From Salinarimonas sp046292825 (lineage in GTDB: Bacteria > Pseudomonadota > Alphaproteobacteria > Rhizobiales > Beijerinckiaceae), in contig NZ_JBKBQG010000003.1 in the NCBI RefSeq assembly GCF_046292825.1, positions 62,001-126,000 on the forward strand: a stretch of 64,000 bases of DNA. The letters run 5' to 3'. Shown piece by piece: positions 44,901 through 53,603 of the stretch. A program made the translations under genes and the position numbers. Position 1 is the stretch's first letter, and each line of letters begins with the position of its first letter. Below the pieces are notes generated by a model. That model was not told the origin of the DNA. It saw only the letters and a list, made by a program, of their open reading frames with translations, and did not search any database.

Positions 44901-45796
44901 GGCTCGCGCGAATTGACGTAGAGGGAGGCGATCAGCCGCCCGTCGCGGACGAGCGGCACGGAGACGAAGGCGCGGGTCTCGATCGCGGCCCAGGTGGCGT
45001 GGACCTGGGCGGGGTCGGCGACCACGTCCACGCAGACGTCCGTCGCCCCGTGGCGCTGACGCTCGACGCTCTCGGGGCCGAAATCCTCGAGCCGGAAGGT
45101 GCCGAGGATCGGCGCGACGCCGTCGGCATAGCAGGTGGCGCAGTGGATCGTCTCGCCGTCGGGCAGGACCTCGCTGTAGCCGGCGCGGGATATGCCGAGA
45201 TGGCGGCCGAGCGCCTCGACCGCCGCGTCCATCGCCGCGCGCGGCTCGGCGCTGTCGCGCAGGCGCTCCTCGAGCGCGAGCAGGAAGGCCTGGCGCCGCT
45301 CGGCGAGCACCTGCGCGGTCGTCTCCGTGCAGGCGCAATACATGCCCGCGACCGCGCCGCTCTCGTCGCGCACCGGCGAATAGCCGAAGGTGAACCAGGT
45401 CTCCTCGTCGTGCCCCTTGCGGTTCATCACGAGCGGCAGGTTCTCGCGCCAGGTCGCCTGGCCGTCCATCGCGGCGGCGACGAGGGGCTCGATGTCCGGC
45501 CAGATCTCGCTCCAGATGTCGCGGAACCGCCTGCCCAGAGCCGCCGGATGCTTGGCGCCGAGGATCTCGGCATAGGCGTCGTTGTAGACGAAGCCGAGTT
45601 CCTCCCCCCAGGCGACGAACATCGGGAAGGGCGAGGACAGCATCAGCCCCACGATGGAGCGCAGGGATTGCGGCCAGGTCTCCGGCGGTCCGAGCGGCGA
45701 GGTCGACCAATCGTGCGCCCGCATGAGCGCGCCGACGCGGCCGCCGGCGAGGAAAGCGAGGTCGTTCCCGCCCGGGACGCTCATGGCCGGGCTCAT
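41993..45796 (-). CDS. multi-sensor hybrid histidine kinase (PAS/GAF - HisKA - HATPase - REC)
   Basis: 1267 residues, no membrane helix. Approximate order: PAS 25-165, GAF 170-330, GAF 345-500, PAS 505-640, PAS 640-770, PAS 795-890, HisKA with phospho-His near 909 in GGVAHDFNNLL, HATPase with NARDAMPDGG, DTGIGM and GLGLSMVHG, and a C-terminal receiver (about 1145-1260) with Asp near 1199 in VTDHLMPGMSG. No DNA-binding output, so the signal likely passes to another protein. Start at 45796 overlaps the HWE kinase stop (ATGA); a second ATG lies at 45784. Third gene of a leftward KaiC-HWE-hybrid kinase operon. Confidence 0.92.
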   Translation of the reverse strand: MSPAMSVPGGNDLAFLAGGRVGALMRAHDWSTSPLGPPETWPQSLRSIVGLMLSSPFPMFVAWGEELGFVYNDAYAEILGAKHPAALGRRFRDIWSEIWPDIEPLVAAAMDGQATWRENLPLVMNRKGHDEETWFTFGYSPVRDESGAVAGMYCACTETTAQVLAERRQAFLLALEERLRDSAEPRAAMDAAVEALGRHLGISRAGYSEVLPDGETIHCATCYADGVAPILGTFRLEDFGPESVERQRHGATDVCVDVVADPAQVHATWAAIETRAFVSVPLVRDGRLIASLYVNSREPRRWSPDTVSLVEDVAARTWAAVERARAEERVRASEARLAFLDRLGTQTAPLADADAVLATTMRLLGEHLRVSICAYADMDADADGFTIRDDWTAPGAASIVGRYRLADFGQLAMARLGAGLPLVVHDVARELAPAEAATFRSIGIAATICVPLVKEGRLTALMAIHDRVPRVWTEAETSLLREVTARSWAHVERVAAAAELRASEARLRAVFEQAAAGLARTDPTGRFVEVNDRYCAIVGRSREALSGLAMQDITHPEDLAANLPLFAAAAAGGPAFDIEKRYVRPDGSVAFVRNSVSGVREDGAVSSVLAVSIDISERKRAEARLAESEARLERALEAGALGAWELDLATLAAWRSPQHDRIFGYAAMLPEWTYDMFLDHILPEDRGMVDASFRKAIADGGRWDFECRIRRADAQVRWISAQGEVELGDGAGAGRVKGMVRDVTERKRAEEALRELNETLARRVEERTAERDRMWRLSTDVMLVARVDGTVEAFNPAWTALLGWTEGDIGGADLLALVHEDDRDLTRAELARLAEGTTTLRFENRYRGRDGAYRWLSWTAVPDAGLIHAVGRDVTAEKEQARALAQAEEQLRQSRKLEAMGQLTGGVAHDFNNLLTPIIGPLDMLVRRGIGSERERRLLDGALQSAERAKVLVQRLLAFARRQPLRAAPIDLAGLVRGMADLIGSTLGPTIEIRVALDEALPSASADANQIEMALLNLSVNARDAMPDGGTLTISAAPARAGTPGAPDGLAPGDYVRLTVSDTGIGMDEATRARAIEPFFTTKGLGKGTGLGLSMVHGLAAQLGGGLAIESERGRGTHVHVGLPGRAAGAGAADAPDAAAPPAPAARGTALVVDDEDLVRASVADMLMELGFDVVEATSGEEALALIAAGHPVALLVTDHLMPGMSGVDLARAARRRRPDLAVLVVSGYADVDDIAPDLPRLAKPFRPADLAARIGRLMPEARAVAS

Positions 45797-46923
45797 GGCG
45801 GGGCGATCCCGGCGGGCTCGGCCAAGGGGGGGGACGGCGGCGCCTGCACGCCGGCGGCGGCCGCATCGGAGAGCGCGCCTCCTCGCTCGGACCCCGTCGC
45901 GGGCAGCGGCAATTCGAGACGGAAGCGCAGGCCGCTCGGCTCGAAATCCTGGCGGATGAGCGCGCGGCATTGCACGGCGAGCACCCGCTCGAGCATGATC
46001 GAGCCGAACCCCTTGCGCTCGGGGGGGCGGACCGGCGGCCCGCCGCGTTCCACCCATTCGAGCACGAGCGCGCGCTCCGCGTCGCCGGCGGGGTCGCTCT
46101 CGCGGACGCTCCAGGTCACCGACAGCGAGCCTTCCGGCACGGACAGGCAGCCGTGCTTGACGGCGTTGGTGGTGAGCTCGTGCAGGGCCATGCCGAGCGG
46201 CACGGCGATCTCGGCGCCGAGCTCGATCTCGGGTCCATCGAGGCCGGTCCGGCGGGCGACGTCCTCGAACGGCTCGAGTTCGGCGCGCAGGATGCGGCCC
46301 AACGAGGCCGATTGCCAGAAATCCTCCGTGAGGAGCGCCTGCGTCTTCGCGAGCGAGGCGATGCGGCCCGAGAACGCGGCCGTGAATTCCTCGATCGTCC
46401 CCGTGGTGCGCGCGGTCGCGCCGAGCATGCCCTGGATGCTCGCGAGCATGTTGCGGACGCGGTGGTGGAGCTCGCGGATCAGGAGCGATTGCCGCTCGGC
46501 GGTGCGGTCGCGCTCCTGGAGATAGGCGAGCGCCTGCAGCTGCCGGTGGCGGGCGCGCAGACCCGAGCGGACCGCGTTGACGAAGGTGGAGGCGTGGAAG
46601 GGACGCTCGAGGACCGTCACGTTGCCGAGCGCCGCGACGAGCGCGTCGGGCGCGGGGGCGCCGCGTTTGCCGAGCAGGAGGAACGGGTAGTCCGACCAGG
46701 GCGGCTGGCGCGCGACGAAATCCGCGAGCGCCCGGCAATCCGCGCGCACGAGCGCCTCCTCGGCGATCACCGCGCCGAAGGCGCGGTCGAGCCCGCCGAC
46801 GAGCGTCTCGAGATCGGGACACACGAGCGCCGCGACGCCGACCTCTTCGAGAATGGCGGCCGCGATCTTGGCGTCCCGGCCGCTCGGCGCGAGGATCAGG
46901 ATCGTTCCCTTACGCCAGCCCAT
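45793..46923 (-). CDS. HWE-family histidine kinase with pseudo-receiver domain
   Basis: 376 residues. N-terminal receiver-like domain to about 125 has AVIAEEAL where a canonical receiver has its phospho-Asp, so it is probably not phosphorylated. Kinase core: H-box LIRELHHRVRNMLASIQG, N-box LALHELTTNAVKHG and the W-x-E motif EWVERGGPPV that defines HWE kinases, ending with GFGSIMLERVL. HWE kinases commonly feed general stress or light responses in alphaproteobacteria. Its start lies 14 bp inside the kaiC-like gene's end, and its stop overlaps the hybrid kinase start. Confidence 0.92.
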   Translation of the reverse strand: MGWRKGTILILAPSGRDAKIAAAILEEVGVAALVCPDLETLVGGLDRAFGAVIAEEALVRADCRALADFVARQPPWSDYPFLLLGKRGAPAPDALVAALGNVTVLERPFHASTFVNAVRSGLRARHRQLQALAYLQERDRTAERQSLLIRELHHRVRNMLASIQGMLGATARTTGTIEEFTAAFSGRIASLAKTQALLTEDFWQSASLGRILRAELEPFEDVARRTGLDGPEIELGAEIAVPLGMALHELTTNAVKHGCLSVPEGSLSVTWSVRESDPAGDAERALVLEWVERGGPPVRPPERKGFGSIMLERVLAVQCRALIRQDFEPSGLRFRLELPLPATGSERGGALSDAAAAGVQAPPSPPLAEPAGIAPP

Positions 46924-48418
46924 CGTCGTCTCGGGTCTCCATGAGCGTTTCGCTGCCGCCGTCGAAGGCCGGAACCCCCGTCAGCACGCCGCGGAACGCG
47001 TCGAGCGGCATTCCAACGCGCACCCCGTCGCGGTCGATCCGCAATTCGCGGATCGTGTCCTCGTGGGACCCGGTGCGCTTCTTCACCACCGAGATGGCAC
47101 GCCGGATGCGTCCGGCCGCCTCGAAGAAGCGCAGGAGAAGGACGGTGTCGCTCAGATAGGTCAGGTCGACGGGCGAGGTCATCTGCCCGAGGAGCCCGTG
47201 CTGGGCGAGGATCATGATGGTCACGACCCCCTGCTGATTGAGATAGGTGAGGAGCTCGTGCATCTGCAGGACGAGGAAATTCTCGTCGGGCATCGAATTG
47301 ACGTAGCCGCTCCAGGAATCGATCACGACCATCCGCACGCCGCTCTCCTCGACCGCGCGGCGCAGACGGCCGGCGAGCTCGCCGGGGGAGAGGTCGGCGG
47401 GGTCGACCTGCTGAACGGTGAGCCGGCCGGACGCGATGTGGGGGCGCAGCTCGACGCCGATCCCGGAGGCGCGCTGCAGGAACACGCCGAGCACCTCGTC
47501 GAAGCTGACGACGAGGACGCCCTCGCCGCGGTTCAGCGCCGCCTCCACGTATCCGAGCGCCACCGTCGACTTGCCCGAGCCGGACGGCCCGACGATCAGC
47601 GTGCTGGTGCCGCGATCGAGCCCGCCGCCGAGAAGCGCGTCGAGCTCGGCGATCCCGCTCGACACCACCTCGCGAGCGAAGCCGCGTCCGTGCTCGGCCG
47701 CGACGAGGCGGGGGAAGACCTCGACGCCACCGGTCTGGATGAGGAAATCGTGATAGCCGCCCTTGAAGCGCCGGCCGCGCATCTTGATCACGCGCAGGCG
47801 TCGGCGCTCGGCCCCGTAGACGGGCGCGAGCTGCTCGAGCCGGATCACGGCGTGCGCGAGGCTGTGGAGGTTGAGGTCGTCCTGCTCGGCGGTGAGATCG
47901 TCGAGCATCATGACGGTCGCATCGTGCAGGAGGAAGTAGCTCTTGAGGGCGAGGACCTGGCGACGATAGCGCACCGAGCCCTGGGAGAGGAGCCGGATCT
48001 CCGAGAGGCTGTCGAAGACGATGCGCGTGGGCTTCACGCGCTCGACCTCCGCGAGCGCCATGCGAACGGTTTCGCCGAGCTCGAGTTCTGAGGTGTGCAG
48101 CAGGCTCTGGTGCTGCTCGGCATCGAGGCTCAGTTCGGGCGGAACGAGTTCGAAGATGTCGATCCCGTCGAGATCCCAGCCGTGCTGTTCGGCGACGTTC
48201 AGGAGCTCGCGCTTGCTCTCCGAGAGCGTGATGTAGAGGCAGCGCTCGCCGCGCTCGACGCCCGCGAGCAGGAATTGCAGGCCGAGCGTGGTCTTGCCGG
48301 AGCCCGGCCGCCCTTCGACGAGATGCGTGCGGTTCGCCGCGTAGCCTCCCGCGAGGATGTGGTCGAGCCCCGAAACGCCGCTGGCGACGGAGGCGGCATC
48401 GCTGATCCGAGCTGGCAT
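46910..48418 (-). CDS. KaiC-like dual RecA-type ATPase
   Basis: 502 residues with two KaiC domains. Domain 1: Walker A VEGRPGSGKTTLG near 35, Walker B region RIVFDSLSEIRLL. Domain 2: VGPSGSGKSTVA near 275, VVIDSWSGYVNSM. Catalytic Glu pairs in both (LSESKRE, SFDEVLG) follow. No kaiA or kaiB is present, so it is not a complete cyanobacterial-type clock; KaiC homologues beside histidine kinases occur in Hyphomicrobiales and may relay stress or circadian-like signals. Start ATG at 48418 has AGAGAGG 7 nt upstream. Cytoplasmic; possibly forms hexamers. Confidence 0.92.
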   Translation of the reverse strand: MPARISDAASVASGVSGLDHILAGGYAANRTHLVEGRPGSGKTTLGLQFLLAGVERGERCLYITLSESKRELLNVAEQHGWDLDGIDIFELVPPELSLDAEQHQSLLHTSELELGETVRMALAEVERVKPTRIVFDSLSEIRLLSQGSVRYRRQVLALKSYFLLHDATVMMLDDLTAEQDDLNLHSLAHAVIRLEQLAPVYGAERRRLRVIKMRGRRFKGGYHDFLIQTGGVEVFPRLVAAEHGRGFAREVVSSGIAELDALLGGGLDRGTSTLIVGPSGSGKSTVALGYVEAALNRGEGVLVVSFDEVLGVFLQRASGIGVELRPHIASGRLTVQQVDPADLSPGELAGRLRRAVEESGVRMVVIDSWSGYVNSMPDENFLVLQMHELLTYLNQQGVVTIMILAQHGLLGQMTSPVDLTYLSDTVLLLRFFEAAGRIRRAISVVKKRTGSHEDTIRELRIDRDGVRVGMPLDAFRGVLTGVPAFDGGSETLMETRDDDGLA

Positions 48419-48589
48419 CCAGATCCTCTCTGCTTCGAGCGGGATCCTCACCGACCCGGCGCGAAGTCCTGCATACGGGCTGCCGGCCCGTACGGCAAGA
48501 ACGCCGCCGTGAGACGCGGCCCCGCCGCGCGCGCCTCCGACCCGAAAACGAGCTTGGCCGCGTTTCGGTTTCGCTCGTGTGCGCGAAAC

Positions 48590-48616
48590 GGCCTCCGCGA
48601 GGGCGTCGCGGAGGCC
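48590..48616. terminator. perfect stem-loop after rhodanese gene
   Basis: GGCCTCCGCGA and TCGCGGAGGCC pair perfectly over 11 bp around GGGCG, 60 nt past the leftward rhodanese stop. A second inverted pair (CGTTTCG at 48561, CGAAACG at 48584) flanks it. No T-tract, so rho-dependent or structural stop is likely. The remaining 257-bp gap must also hold the kaiC promoter. Confidence 0.45.
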
Positions 48617-48675
48617 GACGGGGCAGGGCGTCGGGGCAGGGCGGGGCAGGGGACCGGCCGGTCCCGGTCCTGCGC

Positions 48676-49140
48676 TTACGCTGCGGGAGGAGGCGCCTGC
48701 GTCGCCGCCGCGGCCGCTTCCGCCTCCGCGAGGCTGCCCGGCAGGGTCCCCTGCCAGCACGGGAAGCCGTCCTCCCGCCAGCCCCAGATGCCGCCGATCA
48801 TCATCTTCACCGGCCGTCCGAGGCGCGCGAATTGCAGCGCTCCCTTGTCCGCGCCGTTGCAATGGGGCCCCTCGCAATAGACCACGAACAGCGTTTCGGG
48901 GGCGGCGAAAGCGAGGCGCTCCGCCGTGATCTCGCGGTGGGGGATGTTGATCGCGCCGGGCACGTGGCCGCGCGCATAGGCCCTCGGCCCGCGGACGTCG
49001 ACGAGGACGAATCCGGGGCTGCCGGCGCGCATGTCGGTGTGGACGTCGTCGGGATCGGTCTCGAGGGCGAGGCGGCGGGCGAAATGGGCGTAGGCCTCGC
49101 TGGACGGGGCGGCGGGGGTATCGGTCACGTGGGTCGACAT
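48676..49140 (-). CDS. rhodanese-like domain protein
   Basis: 154 residues. Rhodanese fold: VLVDVRGPRAYARGHVPGAINIP, then the active loop VVYCEGPHCNGADKGA with catalytic-type Cys, and GGIWGWREDGFPC near the end. Single-domain sulfurtransferase; cytoplasmic. Ala/Pro-rich tail after residue 140. AGAGGAACG precedes the ATG at 49140; an ATG at 49173 is in frame but less well placed. Divergent from an FtrA-type regulator gene 88 bp away, an arrangement seen repeatedly in alphaproteobacteria, so FtrA probably controls it. Confidence 0.9.
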   Translation of the reverse strand: MSTHVTDTPAAPSSEAYAHFARRLALETDPDDVHTDMRAGSPGFVLVDVRGPRAYARGHVPGAINIPHREITAERLAFAAPETLFVVYCEGPHCNGADKGALQFARLGRPVKMMIGGIWGWREDGFPCWQGTLPGSLAEAEAAAAATQAPPPAA

Positions 49141-49228
49141 GGTGCTCGTTCCTCTGTGTCGGCTCGTCGACATTGCGCGTACTTCCCGACGGTTGAAATC
49201 GCCGCCGTCGACGATTAGCGTCAAGATC

Positions 49229-50209
49229 ATGCCAAACGCGCCGTCGCCCGATCCCCGCCTCGTCGTCGCCCTCGCCTACGAGGGCCTGTGCACCTTCGAG
49301 CTCGGCGTCGCCGTGGAGGTGTTCGGCCTCCACCGCCCCGAAATGGGGCCGGACTGGTACCGGTTCGCGGTGGCGAGCCTCGAGCCCGGGCCGCTGCGCG
49401 CGACGGGCGGGCTCACCGTCGCCGTCGACGGGGGCGCCGACCTCCTCGCCCAGGCCGGAACCGTCGTGGTCCCGGGCTGGCGCGGTGCCGAGGAGCCGGT
49501 CCCCGACGCCATCGCCGAGGCGATCCGCGCCGCGCACGACCGGGGGGCGCGCGTCCTGTCGCTCTGCTCTGGCGTCTTCGTGCTCGCCGCGGCGGGGCTC
49601 CTGTCGGGGCGAACCGCGACGACGCATTGGCGCTATCTCGACGCTCTCGCCAGGCGCTACCCCGACATCCGCCTGGCGCGGGACGTGCTCTACGTCGACG
49701 AAGGGCAGGTCCTCACCGCCGCCGGCAGCGCGGCCGGGATCGATCTGTGCCTCCACCTCGTGCGTCGGGATTTCGGTCCCCTGGCCGCGAACGCGGTGGC
49801 GCGGCGCCTCGTCGTTCCGCCCCATCGCGACGGCGCTCAGGCGCAGATCGTGGAGCGGCCCGTGCCGCTCCCGCACGAGGGGGCGCGGCTGTCGCCGCTT
49901 CTCGACCGCCTGCGGCGGAGCCTCGATCATCCCCACACGATCGCCGCGATGGCGAATTCGGTCGGGATGAGCGAGCGGACCTTCCTGCGGCGGTTCAAGG
50001 CGCTCACCGGAACGACGCCCGGAGAGTGGCTCCGCGACGAGCGCCTGCGCCGGGCCCGCGAGCTTCTCGAGACGACGCTCCAACCGATCGAGACGATCGC
50101 GGTGGCCAGCGGCTTCGGCTGCGCGGGGAGCCTGCGTCATCATTTTCGCGAGCGGCTCGGTACGAGCCCCGTCGCCTATCGTCGGCGGTTCGCGCGAAAG
50201 GCGGCGTGA
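49229..50209 (+). CDS. ftrA: FtrA-type transcriptional regulator (GATase1-like + AraC HTH)
   Basis: 326 residues. Residues 10-180 are a DJ-1/PfpI-like domain with VVVPGWRG and the nucleophile-elbow Cys in VLSLCSGVFVLAAAGLLSGR. Residues about 215-320 are an AraC double helix-turn-helix: HTIAAMANSVGMSERTFLRRFKALTGTTPGEWL (in part) and ETIAVASGFGCAGSLRHHF. FtrA is the name used for this fusion next to rhodanese genes. ATG 49229 was chosen over an upstream extension because PDPRLVVALAYEGL begins the domain. Confidence 0.9.
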   Translation: MPNAPSPDPRLVVALAYEGLCTFELGVAVEVFGLHRPEMGPDWYRFAVASLEPGPLRATGGLTVAVDGGADLLAQAGTVVVPGWRGAEEPVPDAIAEAIRAAHDRGARVLSLCSGVFVLAAAGLLSGRTATTHWRYLDALARRYPDIRLARDVLYVDEGQVLTAAGSAAGIDLCLHLVRRDFGPLAANAVARRLVVPPHRDGAQAQIVERPVPLPHEGARLSPLLDRLRRSLDHPHTIAAMANSVGMSERTFLRRFKALTGTTPGEWLRDERLRRARELLETTLQPIETIAVASGFGCAGSLRHHFRERLGTSPVAYRRRFARKAA

Positions 50210-50589
50210 CGCGCCCGCTGCGGGAACGGTGGCGGTTTCGACGGACGGCGTCGTCGAGACGGTCTCGGCGAGAACGTCGGAACGATCGGCATTCGCACGC
50301 ATCGCGCTCGCCGGCGGGAACGAGGTGCAGGTCGAGGCATCGGCTGCGACTTGCATCGACCTGCACCTGAGCGTCGGCTCGATCGCCCTGCGCGTGCAGA
50401 AGTGCCCCCCGTGACCTCCGAATCTGCCCGTCCGGCGACGATTCGCAAACGTGAATGCGCGCGTGCATGAGCATGTCGATTCCGGCGTGCATATTCGGGC
50501 GACCCCGGATGGCGCGTGCTCCCTCGCTCTATAAAGTTTCATCAACAACGGTCGTTGAGGCGCGGAAGTCGACAGGGGAGGGGCGCGAC
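50210..50589. promoter_or_regulatory. intergenic region before the helicase cassette, with small palindrome
   Basis: 380 bp without a credible gene, noticeably lower in G+C than its surroundings. CAACGGTCGTTG at 50546-50557 (arms CAACG/CGTTG) lies about 35 bp before the cassette start codon and beside TATAAAGTTTCATC at about 50530. It could be the operator/promoter of the following operon. GGGGAGGGG precedes the GTG at 50590. Confidence 0.4.
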
Positions 50590-51780
50590 GTGAGCGAAAC
50601 TTGGGGCATTCTCAGCCCGGCCGATCTAGCCTCCTCACGCCGGCTCCAATCGCTCGGCCTGACGCGCGCGATCCGGCGCTTCAACGAGCGGGCGGTTCCC
50701 GGGATGGGCGGGCTGTGGTTCACGATGCCTTTGGTCTGGTCAATGCTCGGGATCGCGGTCGCGCACGAGACGGATAAGCGGCCGATCTCGGCGGCGAACG
50801 CGGTCGAAGCGCTCGCCATGAAGCTGGCGCTCGCCAAGAGCAACGGCGGCGAGCCCGACGGCCGGTTGCGGGGGCGGCGCAATCTCGGGCGGACGGATGG
50901 CTGGAGCTTCGCCGAGCTCGCCAGACCGGGCTCCTATGTCACGCAGCCCTTCCGACAGACCTGCACGCAGCCTCTCGTCACGCTCGGGCTCGTCGAGTGA
51001 TCGAGCGCGCGTTTCAACTCCTTCCGCCTCCGCAAGGATGCCGAGCGCCTTCTCGCGCTGCTGCCGGGCCTCGTCGAGGCGACCACGGCATGGGTGGAGG
51101 GCCGATCGCACGAATGGCGCATTCACGACGGCATTCTCCCGCGCGCCCCGCTCCCGGAGGCGCTGCGGGCGGATATCGGCCGGCGCATCTACGGCGAGGG
51201 CGCCGACGCCGCGCGCCGCAAAACCGTTCGCGACCATGGGCGCCGCTGGACATCGCAGGCGCTCCTCGACCAGGAGCCCGCGGGCGTCGCCGCCGATCAC
51301 CTCGTCGATCTCAGGGGCGGCATCGCGACCGTCCGCCTGCGCGACGCCGCCTTGCGCGTGCTCGGCGCGGTCGAGGCGCGGATCGCGGCGCGACGCGATG
51401 CCGGTCACGCGCCCGCTCTCACGCTCACCGATGCGCTCGCCGACGAGACGATCCGCGAGCGGATCGCGGCGTGCGTCGCGCAGGCCGCGTTCGCGGCGCC
51501 TCATATCGAGGCGGCGAAGGAGAGCGACAGTCTCGCCTTCCTGAAAGATTGCCGCTCGCCCGACGGCCTCCTCGAGCGCCTCGCCCGGCGCGACGGTGTG
51601 GTGATCGTGCTGCGCGACGACGTGCTCGCGCCCGGTCCCGCCTTCGGCGCAGCGCCACCCGGCCAAGACGACCAAGAGGGCGCCCCGCGCTCCGACGTGC
51701 CGGAATTGCCGCGCATCGCCAATCTCCTCGCGCTCACGGACGATCTCGCTGGCGGAAACCAGGGGAGGGCCGCAGCATGA
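50590..51780 (+). pseudogene. unrecognised first gene of helicase-nuclease cassette, split by in-frame TGA
   Basis: The frame runs from GTG 50590 (strong GGGGAGGGG site) to TGA 50998-51000, 136 residues, and continues in the same frame to the stop at 51780 (a later ATG at 51094 opens 228 residues). Coding character is unbroken across the stop: LVTLGLVE, stop, SSARFNSFRLRKDAERLL, which reads like one winged-helix-type segment with a single codon changed. Without the stop the protein would be about 396 residues. No named domain is recognised; the second half is alpha-helical and acidic. It overlaps the PLD gene start by 4 bp (ATGA). Either a recent nonsense mutation, a sequencing error, or two real proteins. 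Codon usage is less G/C-extreme than neighbours. Confidence 0.7.
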
Positions 51781-53603
51781 GCCACAGCCTCCTCTCCCTG
51801 TTCATGCCGCCCGACGACGATCACACCGGCGATTTCGGGATGCTCTGCGGGTTCACCGCGAGCCGCGACGTGCTCGAGCGGATCGCCCGCACCTTCTCGG
51901 GCGACGGCTCGCGGCCCCATCTCGCCGCCTTCATCCACCCGAACGCGGGTGCGGTCACGGATATTCCAGGCATTGCCTGGATGCATTTTCGGAACGAGCC
52001 GTTCAACCTCCTCCACGCCAAGGTCGCCCTCCTCGGTTTCCGCAGGCGCGGCGCCGACGGCGAGGGGGACGGCTATCGTCTGCGCCTCGCCGTCAGCACG
52101 GGGAACTGGACCGCCGAGCCGTTGACGACGAGCATCGACATGTTCTGGTGCGGCGAGATCGCGGTCGGCGCGCGCGACCCGCAGCTCGTCGCCGACATCC
52201 GCGCCGCCGACGGGCTTTTCGGCTGGCTGCGCGGACTCGCCGACGACAGCCTCCTGCGCCAGACCTTCGACGGGCACCTCCCCGACGCGGCGTTCCGGGA
52301 GGCGATCGAGAGCCTCCCCGACAGCCGTCGCACGCCGCGCTTCGTCGACACGCGCACGCAGACGATGCGCCGCCAGCTCCTCGCGCGGCTCCCGCGCAGC
52401 GAGATGGCCTATCTCGCGATCGGATCGGGCTATTGGGAGGCGAGCGAGGAAGACGCCGAGGCGGGGCTTCTGGAGCGCCTGCGCAAGGATCTCGTTCGCG
52501 AGCGCAGGCTCGCCAAGGGAGCCGATCGCGATCTCGTTGTCGACCCCGACAATTGCCAGGGGCTGTATGCGCAGGCGGCCGCGCTGGACAAGAAACGGTG
52601 GCGGTTCCGGAAACCGGCGTCCAAACTTCATGGGGACGCGAATGTCCGCCTCCACGCCAAGTTCCTCTTCATTTCCGAGCAAGCGGGGTCGGGGGCGATC
52701 GGCGAGTCGCGCCTCTATATCGGCTCGGCCAATTTCAGCCGCGCGGGCTTCGAGAGTACCGCCGAGGCCCGGGGCAACCTCGAGGCCGGCATCGTTCTCG
52801 CGCCCGATCCCGAGCTGAGCTGGCGTGGCAACGCCGTCAAGCCGATCTCGAAGCTTCTTCCGGGCGATTTCGGGAGCACGGTCGAGATCGGGGATCTCGC
52901 TCCAGGCGAGCCCTTCGTCGCGCCTCTCCCGCCGCCGCCGCCGCCTCCCGTCACCTTTCTCGAATGGGCGGACGGCGAGCTCTTCGCCCCGGCCGCATGC
53001 AAGGTGCCGATCGACGTCCTCGCAGAATCAGGCGCGATCGCGAGGCTTCCCTGCCCGTGGCCGGCGCCGCCGCCCGCCTTCGTCACGCTCCGTCCGAGCG
53101 GCTGGCGCGTGCCGGTGCGCGCGGACGGGGCGCTCGTCGTGCCGAAGCGCGGGCCGGTCGGGCTCGAGGACATCCTCGCCGGCCTCGGCCGCTTCCCCGC
53201 CGCCCCCATCGCGGCGGGGGAGGACGAGGAAGAGCCGGACGCCGAAATCGTGGGCGAGATGGACGACGTCGGCGCGGACGGAACCGATCCGGCGCGCGCC
53301 TATCCGGTGCGGCAGATGATGCGCCTCGTCGTGCGTCTCGCCGAGCGCCAGAAGGATCTCGACCCGCGCGATTGGCAGCGCTGGTGCCGCGAGCTCGGCC
53401 AGGATCTCCCACGCCTCGTCGAGACGGAGGCCGCCATGATCGCCCCCTTCGTCGCCGCGCGCGCGAACCCCCTGACCGCGCTCGCCGACCCGGAGTTCCT
53501 GCCGGAAGGCGTCAACGAGGGTGCGCTCGCCGTCGCGCTCGACAGAATCGCGGCGGCATGGGGGCTCGACGCCGCGGAGGATTTGTGGGAGCGCAGGGCA
53601 TGA
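51777..53603 (+). CDS. PLD-family nuclease-like protein
   Basis: 608 residues with two phospholipase D half-sites. First: NLLHAKVALLGFRRR and, downstream, RLAVSTGNWT near 115. Second: VRLHAKFLFISEQ near 290 and SRLYIGSANFSRAGF (GSANFS). The HxK(x)nN spacing places it in the PLD superfamily, which includes DNases and tyrosyl-DNA phosphodiesterases. A proline run (PPPPPPPP near residue 385) separates the catalytic part from an acidic C-terminal domain (about 430-600) of unknown fold. Starts ATGA-coupled to the gene before and ends ATGA-coupled to the helicase, so the three are made together. Confidence 0.85.
   Translation: MSHSLLSLFMPPDDDHTGDFGMLCGFTASRDVLERIARTFSGDGSRPHLAAFIHPNAGAVTDIPGIAWMHFRNEPFNLLHAKVALLGFRRRGADGEGDGYRLRLAVSTGNWTAEPLTTSIDMFWCGEIAVGARDPQLVADIRAADGLFGWLRGLADDSLLRQTFDGHLPDAAFREAIESLPDSRRTPRFVDTRTQTMRRQLLARLPRSEMAYLAIGSGYWEASEEDAEAGLLERLRKDLVRERRLAKGADRDLVVDPDNCQGLYAQAAALDKKRWRFRKPASKLHGDANVRLHAKFLFISEQAGSGAIGESRLYIGSANFSRAGFESTAEARGNLEAGIVLAPDPELSWRGNAVKPISKLLPGDFGSTVEIGDLAPGEPFVAPLPPPPPPPVTFLEWADGELFAPAACKVPIDVLAESGAIARLPCPWPAPPPAFVTLRPSGWRVPVRADGALVVPKRGPVGLEDILAGLGRFPAAPIAAGEDEEEPDAEIVGEMDDVGADGTDPARAYPVRQMMRLVVRLAERQKDLDPRDWQRWCRELGQDLPRLVETEAAMIAPFVAARANPLTALADPEFLPEGVNEGALAVALDRIAAAWGLDAAEDLWERRA

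Noticed and set aside
42197..46525. Long open frame antisense to the hybrid kinase operon (1442 residues)
   Set aside because: Biased low-complexity composition and no family signature, while the minus strand shows clear PAS/GAF/kinase/REC motifs.
46910..48418. Cyanobacterial-type circadian clock
   Set aside because: Only a KaiC homologue is present; neither kaiA nor kaiB is in the window, and the neighbours are histidine kinases.
48590..48616. Intrinsic (T-tract) terminator
   Set aside because: The stem is perfect but no T-run follows on either strand; listed only as a candidate stem-loop.
50998..51000. Selenocysteine at the in-frame TGA
   Set aside because: No selenoprotein family, no plausible bacterial SECIS noticed directly after it, and no Cys/Sec motif in the surrounding segment. 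A nonsense change or error is simpler.
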